DNA from: Bathymodiolus brooksi
Taxonomy: Eukaryota; Mollusca; Bivalvia; Mytilida; Modiolidae
Assembly (NCBI GenBank): GCA_963680875.1
Contig: OY804579.1
Location: 53,210,036-53,274,035 of the forward strand
Direction of reading: 5' to 3'
Length of the DNA: 64,000 nucleotides
Below the pieces are notes generated by a model, which saw nothing but the letters and a program-made list of their open reading frames with translations, was not told the DNA's origin and did not search any database. Each line of letters opens with the position of its first letter. Position 1 is the stretch's first letter. Shown piece by piece: positions 11,313 to 22,978 of this stretch. The translations under genes and the position numbers were made by a program.

Positions 11313-13722
11313 TAGGGAAACAAGTCACGGAAAAAAGTCACAGGAAAAGAAGTCACAAGAAAAAAGTCACAGGAAAAAAAGTCACATATATAATGTCATC
11401 TTTCAGATAATTAAAGTTTTTTGTAAAAATTATTTCAATGCCTTAATCTTTAATTTGTTTATACTGTAATTATTTAGTACATGTATTTAATTCATAAATG
11501 ACTCAAACCATAATGATTTAAATGGAAAGGAGTAATTTATAAAAAGAAGCCACTTGATTGCTATTGTCATAATGTTTATACACAGACATGCATAGGTCAT
11601 TTTTAATAGTTAAGAATACAATTATGAAAGAATTGTTGAACATCAACATATGGTGAAACCATACCTGGTGTATTCCATGCCCTAGTCAATTCAGAGCAAA
11701 ATGTATGGTTTCTTTCACTTTTTGTATAAAAGGAAACAGTTAACTTTCACTATCATTAAACGAAAATTAAGATTATACCAAGCAACAGAGGTGGTTCCAA
11801 GCTGTGTTACCAGAGGTACATGTATACCAAACATGCTACCAGGAAGACCAATCAGTGGTGGAAGTGTGTTAAACGGTCAAGCATAGGATGCAGAGGAAAC
11901 CTTAGCACTACACTTCAGAATGAAAATCCAGTTCCTGGGCAGCCCCACAATCACGCTCCCAGTGATACAAGCATCAAGTACTCAAAAACCAGAAATGCCA
12001 TGAAAGACCTGGCAACCAACACTAGAGACAAACCCAGCCAGATCTTTGCCCAGGTTGTGTCCCAGTGTGACGACAATGTCCAAGCCTTGCTGCCCCGTGA
12101 AGAAAACACCAAGCGCACAATTCGATACCAGCGTCCTACTCCTCCAGTCCCAGCCACCTATGCAGATGTCAGATTGCCTGAGGAGTACACAACAACAACC
12201 AACAGTTCCTGCAATACAACGGCCAGAATGCAGAAAACAGAATGTTAGTCTTCTACTCACCAGAGAGTTTGGAAAGATTAGCTAATGCCCAGACATTCTT
12301 CATCTTCATGGACGATACCTTCTCTGTACCTCCGAACCCATTTAAACAGCTATACACCATCCGGGTTCCATTCAAAGATGTAACAGGCACTGCAGTATAT
12401 GCGTTCCTGCCAAATAAATGCCAAGATACTTACAGGGAACTCTATTGTTTAAACTGCCATCCCAGCAACCTACATTTCAATGTCCAGACTTTGAAGATGC
12501 AGTTCTTCGTGCAGTTACAACTGTATTTGGTCGCCACATCAACCACCAGGGCTGTTTCTACCACCTGACACAAGCATCATGGCGACTGATACAGCAACTT
12601 GGTTTGGTGCCTTTCTACAAGAACGACGACGACTTCAGAGTGTTCTGTGGTATGATGGATGGTCTTGCCTTTTTACCAGTACCTGATTTGACCAATGGTA
12701 TTCATCTGCTTAGAACACTATGCTTGATGACCCACCAGAGGCAGCTGAGCTCCTAGATTACTTTGATTCAACTTACATCAGTGGTAGACTTAGACAGCAG
12801 AATCCAGCACAAAGTCATGCAGTCCGTCTGGTCTTAACACGTAGCCCACCTATGTTTTAACCAGCTATTTGGAACGTACATGATGCCAGTCAACGGTGAT
12901 GCCAGAACCAACAACATGTGCGAGGGCTGGAACAACAATTTCTTCAACCTGGTAGGACATGCCCATCCGTCTATATGGCGTGTCATCGAGTGGTGTCAAA
13001 AGGAAGAAGCTACTGTCCGTACTATTATCCAGCAAGATGCCGTCGGTAATCCACCAGCTAAGCGTACTCAACAGAGACATGCTCAGCTCCAGCAGCGTTT
13101 ACAGAACCTATGCAGAGACCTCACTACTGGCCAGAAGACCATTGCCGAGTTCTTGTGTGGAGTTGGGTGGAACATCAGACTCAATCACCAATATTAGTGC
13201 TTAAGAGACAATTGACATTATGAACATTTACAATTTTAAACTGGAAATATTCAATGTTTGTATGTTCATCATTATATCGTTATGATTTGATATATTTCAT
13301 ATGTTATTTATTATATGACTTATAAATGCTCCAATCATTGATGTAATTAATTAAATGTAAATGCTAATTCATTGGGTTTTTTTTATATTATTTTCTAATT
13401 AGAAAGAGTTAGATGGGTGAATTTCAATGAATCAAATTTTGGTTCTCATATATCAAGGTCTCATTAAGAATCATTCCTTTATAATTAGAAGGAGTTGGGA
13501 TTGAATACATAGACATCAATCGAATTTGGTTCTCAATCAAGGTCTTGAATAAATATCAAAACAGAAACAAGACAAAAAAACACACAAACAAATAAAGAAA
13601 AAACAAAACAAAACGTCAAAAACAAAAACAAAGCAAAAATAATTATACACACTCTGACTTTTCGGGGTATAGTAAATGTGGAAAAAATATATTGTGACTT
13701 TTTTTCCTGTGACTTTTTTCTA
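11313..13722 (+). mobile_element. Mutator-like element (MULE) with iteron-type termini
   Basis: This 2.4-kb element contains a decayed MULE transposase. Its left terminus has five AAGTCAC motifs starting at 11322, 11335, 11350, 11364 and 11379 (13-15-bp spacing, unit AAGTCACAGGAAAA). The right terminus has two inverse motifs, GTGACTT, at 13694 and 13709 (15-bp spacing). The outermost inverted bases are GTAGGGAAACAAGTCAC on the left and GTAGAAAAAAGTCAC read inward from the right. I found no clear TSD, so the exact ends are uncertain. An A-rich tract lies at 13560-13645. Confidence 0.8.
11815..13197 (+). pseudogene. FLYWCH zinc finger plus MULE transposase, frameshifted
   Basis: This is the cut-and-paste transposase of the surrounding element. 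The N-terminal FLYWCH-type Cys2His2 finger is visible at 11815-11960, with KHATRKTNQWWKC, a second Cys in CRG, and HNHAP. The MULE DDE domain follows, with the first Asp in FIFMDDTFSVPPNPFKQLYT (12299-12358), the second in CPDFEDAVL, and then GCFYHLTQASWRLIQQLGL and FCGMMDGLAFLPV. The C-terminal part includes NGDARTNNMCEGWNNNFFNL and HPSIWRVIEWCQKEEATVR (12893-13017). Frame changes near 12236, 12440, 12725 and 12880 and a stop near 12859 make it inactive. The domain order and approximate length match FLYWCH-MULE proteins of molluscs and other animals. Confidence 0.9.
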
Positions 13723-14125
13723 CCGACGCAACACATACTTACGATATTATATTGAACACAGACACTTTATCAATATTAATTCCATACAGTCAATGATAAG
13801 CAAATAAATCGTGAACGTAAAATTTTCCAAAAAAAAAGGAAAACAATTCGGTTTATTAATTTCGTGAACGGATTTCGCTATACAGTTGCGATGTTGTTGA
13901 ACGCAGACCTAATTTAGTGATTTCTACCTGACATGCCTTATTGAATTTGCAGGCAACTATGCCATCGGCAATATCCAGGTTTGTTATGCTGATGCTCTGC
14001 CAGTTTCCATCGTTGAGCGTTCATGATTCTGCTGTCCGCACCAAATATTTATATTTGAAATTCATATGAAAGGAAAAAAAGAAAATAGAAAAGCTAAATG
14101 CATATTGATATGTTGCTTTATTGTG
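13723..14125. other. Non-coding, nothing recognised
   Basis: AT-rich spacer between the MULE and the palindrome at 14126. No ORF or repeat recognised. Confidence 0.45.
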
Positions 14126-14222
14126 GAGCCCAGTAACTGACATGAGAATTTTAATTTAGTTTATGCGAAATACTATTTCGTATAACGTCATAAAAATATT
14201 TATCATGTCAGTTAACGGGCTC
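14126..14222. repeat. 97-bp nested palindrome
   Basis: The outer arms are GAGCCCAGTAACTGACATGA and TCATGTCAGTTAACGGGCTC. An inner perfect dyad, CGAAATACTATTTCG, sits in the middle. The inner part also occurs, inverted, at the end of the right arm near 17519-17577. The whole can fold into a cruciform or hairpin. Confidence 0.75.
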
Positions 14223-15281
14223 TGTACTTTATTGTTACTCATCAAAAAAGAATAAATTCTAATTAAGAAAGAAGCGTCTTTTAATTTCATAATATTAATG
14301 TTTTAAAAGATTCAGATTCAAAATTTTATTAAAGTCTCACCACTTGTAATACATATAATACACAATCATCACAATATATACATTAAAACAGAAGTTTTAT
14401 AGATAAAATACAAGTGCCATTCTATAAAGAATTATGAGAGACTATATAAATCATTTCTATAAAACATATCAGTTCTATAAAAACTTAACTATCAATCAAG
14501 AATATAAAAAAATATTTCTTCTACCTAAAATATTAAAAAGAAACCATCATAAAGAAAGATGATTAAAAAGTTGGCATGCGGTGAAATATTTATCCAATTA
14601 CGAATTATACCTCATAATTTGGTCTTAATTTATGGTACTAGGATGTGCTTTGCAAAGTTTTGACCTTTTTATCTAAGACATCAGCATATATGGCTTGCAT
14701 CCGGGATATGTACAATGAAAGACACAGACATCCTGTTCTTTGTATTTGATCTTGATCTACTTTATTAGGTTTAAATAAAATACCTTTTCTTTTGCATGAA
14801 CAATTATTTATATATACGACTATATGGTTTCAAAGGAATATATTACTTGGTTCTATTTTAAGCTCGTCTTATTAATGGTTATGTTAATTTGTCAAGTACA
14901 CACATGTGCTTACCAAGAAGCTAATTGTATTGAAAGTAATAATTTTTTTATTAGAATAACGAAAAATCCAAATATCTTTTAAACTATATATTTTTGAACA
15001 GCAAAATAAACGAGAGTTTTATTTAGAATTAGAAGTGCTAACAAAATATGTTACAGTAATGCTTCTTATTGTTTTGGCTGAGGCTGCACTCAGATGAAAT
15101 TTTATATTCTGTTCCTATTTTGTTGGAATTTTTCGGGTGGGAGTAGATGTACTTTATAGAAGAGCCATCCGTACGTCATGTATCTTACCTGTAGAAGCTT
15201 TCTCTCAGCCACGTGTACTTTAGACGAACCTGACAAGCATTTCTCTCATAAATTATTGTTATATTTTGCCTTTTTTGTAAA

Positions 15282-16050
15282 ATGGGTAAAAAGTCTGACT
15301 TATCTCCGGAATGCCAAAAGTTTGTAAAAAAGTTGTTTGCCTTTTATAGTAAGGAAAAGGCAACGAAGAAGCCAATTGTCTCATTTGATAGGGTATATCA
15401 AAAGACATCTAAAGCTTTGGGTGTGTCTTACACTTCAGTGCACCGTATTATGAATGGTAAGAGGCCTTGTAAAGTCAAATAGACCCAAAGAAAGAGCTGA
15501 ATTTTTTGACGACTTTGATCATTGTGTTATTAAAAGAACAATCCACGGTTTATATTCACGAAAATTGCTCCGACCGTCTCAATAATACATAAGGAAATAA
15601 AAGATTCTATTAAAATATCAAAGTCTAAGCTTACTCTAACTCTCATTGATCTTGGATATACTTATAAAAAATAGGTGATAATCGAAGAGTTCTGTACGAT
15701 CAAGTGTTTATTATTAATTATAGGTGTAATTATCTGAGAAAGATCAAATCTTTTAGGGAAACAGGGTATGATATCGTGTACATGGATGAAACATGGGTTA
15801 ACCAAAATCACTGCACAGATTATATGTGGCTTCCGAATGATAGGTCTGATGCCCCAAAAATACCCTCGGGTAAAGGCAAACGTTTGATTGTTTTGCATGC
15901 AGGTACGCGAAGTGAGGATTGACGGCTGCGAATTAGTGTTTCTGGGCAAATCAAAGGATGGTGACCATCACCAGGAGATGAATAGTGTTGTCTGTCTTGA
16001 GTGGTTTGAAAATCAATTGATGGCTGCTCTGAAGATCAATCTGTTTCATC
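15282..16050 (+). pseudogene. IS630/Tc1-mariner-like DDE transposase, degenerate and truncated
   Basis: The 5' part (15282-15481) opens with a helix-turn-helix-like segment, VYQKTSKALGVSYTSVHRIM. Broken frames at about 15500-15700 preserve DNA-binding linker text. The DDE core is recognisable at 15704-15922: VYMDETWVNQNHCTDYMW, whose first catalytic Asp is at about 15785, then PSGKGKRLIVLHAG. After a frameshift comes LVFLGKSKDGDHHQEMN, typical of this family before the second catalytic Asp. The sequence stops near 16050, so the C-terminal catalytic residues are lost. It is a clear pseudogene. Confidence 0.82.
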
Positions 16051-16119
16051 AATAGATCAATATGTACATGTATAATATGTTTAGCATTTTACCTTGATGC
16101 CCATTAATCATACCCTTAA

Positions 16120-16901
16120 GGGATCGTCTCAAAATGTAACAGTTTTTTTCAAACGAAGTTAGTTTCGTTTGGTAGGTGGGTGGTTATCAGCTGTCACGTT
16201 TGGAAAAAAACCAAAATCGCACATTGAGATTTGTCAATAAATATTTAAAAATGCACTGAAAAAACGGCCATAAAATTGAATGGAACATTGTTTTAATTTC
16301 TTTTGAGTCTGTATATTGTACTGTTTCTTTAGTACTGAATAAGTAATGGGTGTATATGTACACAGCTCTGGTTTCCTGTTTGCGGTACACCTAAATATGA
16401 TATGCAACGAAAAGCTACGGTCTTCTTTTGCAAATTAAAAAAAATAATGTTTTCGATTCTTGGAACGTTTTATACTGTTGTCAAATTTAAAATAATACTA
16501 TAATGTATTAAACAAGTTTTGACCAAAGAGAGTAAACAACAGATACCACGATGCTTATGGCGGGTTTTTGTTCTTGTGTACGTTGCAGAAATAGGCTTTC
16601 GGTAGTTTGTGATTGTATTGATCGCTTTCGGTATTTTGTTATTGCATTGATTAAGTATTAAACATGGCAGCGCCCTGTAAAAAAACTTCGTGTTTAGACA
16701 ACACTATTCATAGATAGACCCTTTTATCATGACATGCATATGGATAATACATGGTTCTAAACCCTATACTATTAGGTGGAGTTTGGTTTATAATACATCG
16801 GTATTCTGTTTTCACACTTTCATTTGGAGGGGGTGGGTGGGTGGTCTGAGCCAAATGAAACTAACTTCATTTGAAAAAAACTCACATTTTGAGACGATCC
16901 C
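16120..16901. mobile_element. GGG-ended MITE, copy 1 (PIF/Harbinger-like)
   Basis: It is 782 bp. The left TIR begins GGGATCGTCTCAAAATGT and the right end is its inverse, ACATTTTGAGACGATCCC with one base difference. The TIRs extend about 50 bp and include AACGAAGTTAGTTTCGTTTG. The flanks are TAA (16117-16119) and TAC (16902-16904), a near 3-bp TSD. It is non-coding and has a second copy at 17589. Confidence 0.85.
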
Positions 16902-17588
16902 TACGATACATGACGTACGGATGGCTCTTCTATAAAGTACATCTACTCCCACCCGAAAAATTCCAACAAAATAGGACCAAAATACAAAATTTCATCTGAG
17001 TGCAGCCTCAGCCAAAACAATAAGAAGCATTACTGTAACATTTTTAGTTAGTACTCCTAATTCTAAATAAAACTCTCGTTTATTTTGCTGTTCAAAAATC
17101 TATAGTTTAAAAAATATTTGGATTTTTCGTTATTCTAATAAAAAAATTATTACTTTTTAATTTATCAATCATAACAATTAGCTTCTTGGTAAACACATGT
17201 GCGTACTTGACAAATTAACATAACAAATAATAAGACAAGCTTAAAATAGAACCAAGTAATATATTCCTTTTAAACCATATAGTCGTGTATATAAATAATT
17301 GTTCATACAAAAGACAAGGTATTTTATTTAAACCTAATAAAGTAGATCGAGATCAAATACAAAGAACAGGCTGTCTGTGTAAATCCTGTGTTCTTCCTTC
17401 ATTGTATACATATCCCGGATGCATGCCAGGTATGCTGATGTCTTAGATACAAAGGTCAAACTTTGCAAAGCACATCCTAGTACCATAAATTAAGACCAAA
17501 TTATGACAATGCCGTCTTTTGATAAATATTTTTATGACGTTATACGAAATAGTATTTCGCATAAACTAAATTAAAAAAATATCTATAA

Positions 17589-18373
17589 GGGATCGTCTCA
17601 AAATGTGACAGTTTTTTTCAAACGAAGTTAGTTTCGTTTGGTAGGTGGGTGGTTTTCAGCTGTCACGTTTGGAAAAAAACCAAAATCGCACATTGAGAAT
17701 TGTCAATTTTTTAAATATTTAAAAATGCACTTAAAAAACGGCATAAAATTGAATGGAACATCGTTTTAATTTCTTTCGAGTCTGTATATTGTACTGTTTC
17801 TTTAGTACTGAATAAGTAATGGATGTATATGTACACAGCTCTGGTTTCCTGTTTGCGGTACAACTAAATACGATACACGACGAAAAGCTACGGTCTTCTT
17901 TTGCAAAATAAAAAATAATGTTTTCGATTCTTGGAACGTTTAATACTGTTGTCAAATTTAAAATAATACTATAATGTATTAAACAAGTTTTGACCAAAGA
18001 GAGTAAACAACAGCTACCACGATGCTTATGGCGGGTTTTTGTTCTTGTGTACGTTGCAGAAATAGGCTTTCGGTAGTTTGTGATTGTATTGATCGCTTTC
18101 GGTATTTTGTTATTGCATTGATTAAGTATTAAACATGGCAGCGCCCTGTAAAAAACTTCTTGTGCAGACAACACTATTCATAGATAGACCCTTTATCATG
18201 ACATGCATATGGAGAATACATGGTTCTAAACCCTATACTATTAGGTGGAGTTTGGTTTATAATACATCGGTATTCTGTTTTTCACACTTTCATTTGGAGG
18301 GGGTGGGTGGGTGGTCTGAGCCAAATGAAACTAACTTCATTTGAAAAAAACTGTCACATTTTGAGACAATCCC
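17589..18373. mobile_element. GGG-ended MITE, copy 2 (PIF/Harbinger-like) with TAA TSD
   Basis: It is 785 bp and same-strand homologous to the copy at 16120 along its whole length. It is flanked by TAA on both sides (17586-17588 and 18374-18376). A 3-bp TWA duplication with GGG termini is the hallmark of PIF/Harbinger (Tourist-type) elements. It inserted just outside the right inverted arm of the DDE relic. Confidence 0.87.
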
Positions 18374-18376
18374 TAA

Positions 18377-20423
18377 TATATCACCAAGATGATTGAATGC
18401 ATAACAATGAACTTAGCTCAGTGCAGAGAGAGTTAATATGATACTCAGCTACTGAACTACATTTGTAAATCCAATAAAAATGCTGAATATTGACCATCTT
18501 CTAAGATTATTATTAATGTAAGATGCTGTATACATTGTATATGCCTACAAAATATATTGTCTGTCAAAACATACAATGATTAAATAACACTTAAGTTTAT
18601 TTGACCTGTCTATTAGTACTCAAAATCACACAATTGCAGGATAAATTCATTCTACAATCGGGTTTTATATAAACAATTTTTTTTAGAATTAACACTAACA
18701 GTACACTGTACAATGTATGCATAACCAGGTATGTCTTCTAAGGAAAAAACTTAATACCGGTATCAATGCTTATACAATTTGATCAGTGCAATTTTTAATT
18801 ATGTAAAGGTTTAATTTTACTGAACATGTTTTGGCATAACTAAATAAACTACAATATGTATATTAAAAGGAATTGAGCATCTGTCTTAATATATGTCTCA
18901 ATAAAAATTTCTTTGATCAAAATGTGGTATTGTAGCACAACCAGATCACCCACCTTTAATTAAAAATTGGATTTAAATTACAATGTACATAATTAAGTTT
19001 CACTTCAAGTTTTGGTTTTATGGTTTTATGTAATAACTGTATGGACCATGATCTGTTAGTTGGTAAAAAGACAAACTGGATTTAGAGAATGATTAACTGG
19101 TGTCAGATCAGTTTTCGCCCGTTGTTTATTTGATCAAATCTGTTATGTACAAATGAATTTTGACCAAAGAAAATTTCAGAAGCTTAAATGTTTATGAAAT
19201 TGAAGTCATCCTCCCCAGTAACTTGACAGAAGATTTGTTTGAGTGAAAAAAAACCTCTGAAAAGGGATGTTATTCTCTGATAATACATACATACTTTTTG
19301 GTTGTCGATTATTAGTATGCATTGAGAATTGGTCCTACACAAGTTGTCAGAATGGACAATTTGCCTTTTCAAGCCAAGGTGTTATGGAGATTGTATGTTA
19401 CTTGTAAAGAAAACAAATGTAAATTCTAAAAATAAACAGGACCCCCAACCTATCAAGATATTTTTTGTATAAAGATTCAAACGTTTTTTAATGGTTTTCA
19501 TCATTATAGTCCTTATATTGATTATTTCTCTATAAATTGTGTTCCACAACTTGCAATAAAGGGGGTGGTGGTGACTGATTCACCTATGCCTGTGGCAAAA
19601 ATAGATACTGCATGCAAATCAAACATCTCGATCTTAAAAAAAAAATCACGAAAATGTTGGTATTGATATGATAAAGTTCTAGGCTTATGTATCTTATTTT
19701 GATTCTCCATGTGCTTTCTTCAAGTTCGGTAGGTATTGTATACGACCCCCTTTTTTCAGTATACATGTGCTTCAGGAGCTTGTCATTATTAATTTAAACT
19801 AAGGTTTACCTCTCAGCATCATTTGTCTGCATCTGACGATTTTCCTTTTTTTGTGAAATTCTGCTACATAAGTATCATATTGATAGTAAACAGGTGCGTG
19901 TGTATCATTCTCGTATTTGTCAACAAACAAGCTTTTTGGCGATGGCGATTTCCAAATATGGGCATTGAAGGGGTGGAGCTTCGCAAGACTGACAAGCCCC
20001 AAAAATCATATACATTGTATTACAATCGACGTATTCAAAATAATGATATATTCACAATCTGGATAGTCAATAAATATATATGTTAATCTTACTGTCACAA
20101 AACGAACAAGTAATAAGTGCATTAGATCTGCAGAAACACATTTTTCCTTCGGGCAGTTCATCCATGAAGAGTGCGTTTCCATGGATGCAACTTCATTACG
20201 TAAACTATTACAAAGGGGAGCAACTGTATGAAACAAACCGACGTGAAACAGCCTTAACACACCCACGTAGTTAAAAGGGCTTCGCCCTTTATTATTTGAA
20301 GAAAAGTAAACAAAGAGGGACTATAGTTTACGTCACAAGTATTGCTACGTCACGTCATTCAAACAATAGCAAAATACGAGTACGTTGAGATTTTCCTGAC
20401 GGAGATTCCGCAATGTTTACAAA
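18377..20423. other. Long non-coding stretch
   Basis: No gene is recognised. At about 20274-20290 a short GC-rich hairpin reads AAAGGGCTTCGCCCTTT. Overlapping opposite-strand ORFs at 19.5-20.3 kb show no domain. Confidence 0.5.
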
Positions 20424-20728
20424 GACGTCACTGAGGTTTTCCCGCATTCCTAACATATGACGTCACGAAAGTAGTTGGGACTAAAGTACATCTTGTATCA
20501 CATATGTATTGTATCACATAGGTTGTATCTATTAGCAAAATAGATGTATTTCTATAGAATACATACTTAATGTTAGATAAAATTCAATATTTATACTGGT
20601 ATCAAGTCTTGTGTTCAGTATAACGGCTGTCAGTCGGATTTTGTGACATGATCATTTAAACTTGTACAACTGCTAATTCATTGAATTTTGAAAAAGCATC
20701 ATGTTCGCGTCTGTTTCGATTTTTTTTA
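20424..20728 (+). repeat. Dispersed repeat R1, copy 1, with CRE-like site
   Basis: This block of about 300 bp is homologous, same orientation, to 29140-29445, from GCATTCCTAAC to CGTCTGTTTCGAT. It contains a perfect TGACGTCA (20458-20465). The two copies differ by scattered substitutions and at the TATCACATA hairpin near 20490-20520. No termini were identified. Confidence 0.8.
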
Positions 20729-21290
20729 AACATATGTTATTGTTCAATAAGAAGCAATTGGATAGGACACAAGTTTCACAACTTAGAAACCTCTTCTCCA
20801 ATACATACATGAATTAATACAAAATGAACTTATATAATATTATATACATATTTCATATTAAGTGATGACATGAAAAAAAAAAAACAAAAAAAAACAAACA
20901 AAAACTAAAAATGTTGAGCGTCATGCAGGTGGATTATCCAAGCTAAAGTATACTTAATCGAACACACCCTTTCATCTTAATGACACGAACACACCAAACA
21001 TTCAGTTGGGATTTAACTTTCTAGTGGATTTATATATAAAGTGGGTGCTTAATTAGGTAGTTAACATGTGAAGATATAAGGAGGAATCATTATTCTATTA
21101 ACGTTCGGTAAGTATATTGCTTTTTTTGTAATATTTTTGTTAAAAACTGTTATTTATGATATGACGACTCGATAATCCAGTTGCATGAGGCTGTCTCGAA
21201 ACTAGTTCATACGATCTTGATCAATAAAGTAAGACATAAATCTATTATTAACCTGTTACATATTATAAATATGACTAATTTACAAACATT
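20729..21290. other. Non-coding, A-rich
   Basis: Contains an A-rich tract at 20873-20910. Otherwise nothing is recognised before the minus-strand LINE. Confidence 0.45.
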
Positions 21291-21295
21291 TATGA

Positions 21296-22950
21296 TCATG
21301 AAATAGAAAAGCGACAGGTGTTTTTAATGTATTTTTGTACAGCCAAAAATATGGAACAATTTATATCACAACTAAGCGTTTCATTTCCGAATAATAATAA
21401 ATCAATATTTACCGGAATTCCAATCAAATTCAACTTATTTATTTCAAATAACATAATAATACGCGATAAGGTAAATCTGTTACAGTGTAACAAGTAATGC
21501 TCTGCATTTTCATTAAAGTAACCACATAAACAATTATAATTTACAATTAAATTTGCATGATATAAATCTGCATTTATTTCGCATTCTAGAATGCAATACA
21601 CTGAGAAAGCGGTCACCTATAGAATAATATTGAGGATTTCTCCTCTTAGTATAAAATATTTGCTGATGTTTTAGTTTAAAAGAGGAACATGTAGAAAGAT
21701 TTCTAATAGTTAGATCCAAAGAATTCCATGCTTGAATAGTACATGAAAAGTAAGAATTTTGGTAAACAGACAAACGGTTAAAAGGTACATGTATATTGTG
21801 ACTGTTACGTAAATTATAATTAACGTTTGCTGCCACCAAAGGCGGAACTAATTCATATAAATAATCTGGTGCTTCTTTATTGACAATTTTGTGGGAAAAA
21901 AAAGTAGCAGTTTTTTAATTCCCCTTCTTGTACTCAATGTTTCCCACCCCGTTTCCTTGTAGATTGAATAAAAACTAGCATATATAGATAATCCAGTCAC
22001 TATACGAGCTGCTTCTAATTGTATTTTTTCTAGACGATTACAATTTGTTTGTCCACAATTATCCCAAACTTCTGAGGCATATTCCAAAATAGGTCGAATG
22101 AAAACTAAATATATTTTTTCAAGATAATCCCTTTTTAACCTGTATTTAAGTTTTCGTAATATGTTAAATTGCTTGGAAGTTCTTTCAATAAGTACATCAA
22201 TATGTTTTGTCCACTTACAATCATTGCTAAAAATAGCACCTAAATGTTTATGCATATGCACAGGAGACAGTGAAATATTGTTAAAGTCAAATAGTAAATT
22301 ATTTTCTAAATGCCTAGTACTAAAAATCATAATATCTGTTTTATTGGTTTGATTTTCACAAGCCATCTATATGACCATGCATTTAAATATTCTAAATCTG
22401 TACTTATTAATGTATGTAAATTTTCTTCGTTATGTGCCATATGGCCAAGACAAGTGCCATCAGCAAATAGTCTACCAAAGCCAGTCATATTGTCTGCTAC
22501 GTCATTTATAAACATTAGAAAGAGCAATGGACCCAAGACCGACCCTTGGGGCACACCAGCCTTTAATTCCCCAATACTTGATATTGTATCTTTAATAACT
22601 ACTCGTTGTTTTCGTCTTGAAAGATAACTTTTTAACCAGAAAAGAAGCTTCCCTTTTTATGCCATAATTCGCGAGTTTTAATATAAGCGCTTTAATCCAA
22701 ACTGTATCAAAGGCTTTTACTAATATCAGCAAAGGTTATACTAGTTATTTGTTTTTTATCCAACGCAAGTAAAATATCATCATTAAGTTCAATTAACTGA
22801 TGGGTAGTTGAATATCCCGGCAGAAATCCTATTGTGACGTATGTTCCATCATGATCGCTAACCTCTCTGTCATTGTGTATTGTGTCACTATCAATCAGGG
22901 GGGGGACGCATCTTTGCACACGGCACGCTTTTATGAAATATATAACCGAC
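21296..22950 (-). mobile_element. Decayed LINE on the minus strand (RT plus C-terminal Cys/His region)
   Basis: Read on the - strand, RT blocks appear in order. GFLPGYSTTHQLIEL and FADISKSL lie at 22919-22710. MPQGSVLGPLLFLMFINDV and LFADGTC follow (22554-22327), then HLGAIFSNDCKWTKHID and FIRPILEYASEVWD (22366-21848). A tail with CLCGYFNENAEHYLLHC, a C-x-C...H-x4-C-type motif, ends the set (21616-21296). The catalytic FADD has become FADG, so the RT is dead, and there are several frame changes. The endonuclease is missing (5' truncation near 22.95 kb). The text resembles Jockey/CR1-group RTs, but I do not assign a clade. It is a different family from the LINE at 1-5.6 kb. Confidence 0.87.
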
Positions 22951-22952
22951 CG

Positions 22953-22960
22953 CCGGAAGT
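22953..22960 (+). promoter_or_regulatory. ETS-like site CCGGAAGT upstream of the HIRAN-like gene
   Basis: CCGGAAGT, the consensus of ETS/GABP factors common in animal core promoters, lies about 20 bp before the proposed ATG. A single motif is weak evidence. Confidence 0.35.
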
Positions 22961-22978
22961 CGATCTGTCATTCAAATT

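Larger units (their letters stand above)
14149..17577 (+). mobile_element. DDE transposon relic with long inverted arms (IS630/Tc1-like)
   Basis: The left arm (14149-15184, with a non-matching block at about 14206-14612) is the reverse complement of the right arm (16905-17577). Matching text includes GTACTTTATAGAAGAGCCAT at 15148-15167 and its complement near 16920-16940, and the palindromic GCGAAATACTATTTCG at both outer ends. Between the arms lies a decayed transposase (15282-16040). A GGG-ended MITE (16120-16901) has inserted between the transposase and the right arm, and a second copy abuts the outer end. Arms of about 630-670 bp are long for this superfamily. No TSD was resolved. Confidence 0.72.

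Noticed and set aside
19799..20274. Overlapping ORFs around 19.8-20.3 kb as a small gene
   Set aside because: Frames overlap on both strands, no domain is recognised, and the composition looks like the surrounding non-coding DNA.
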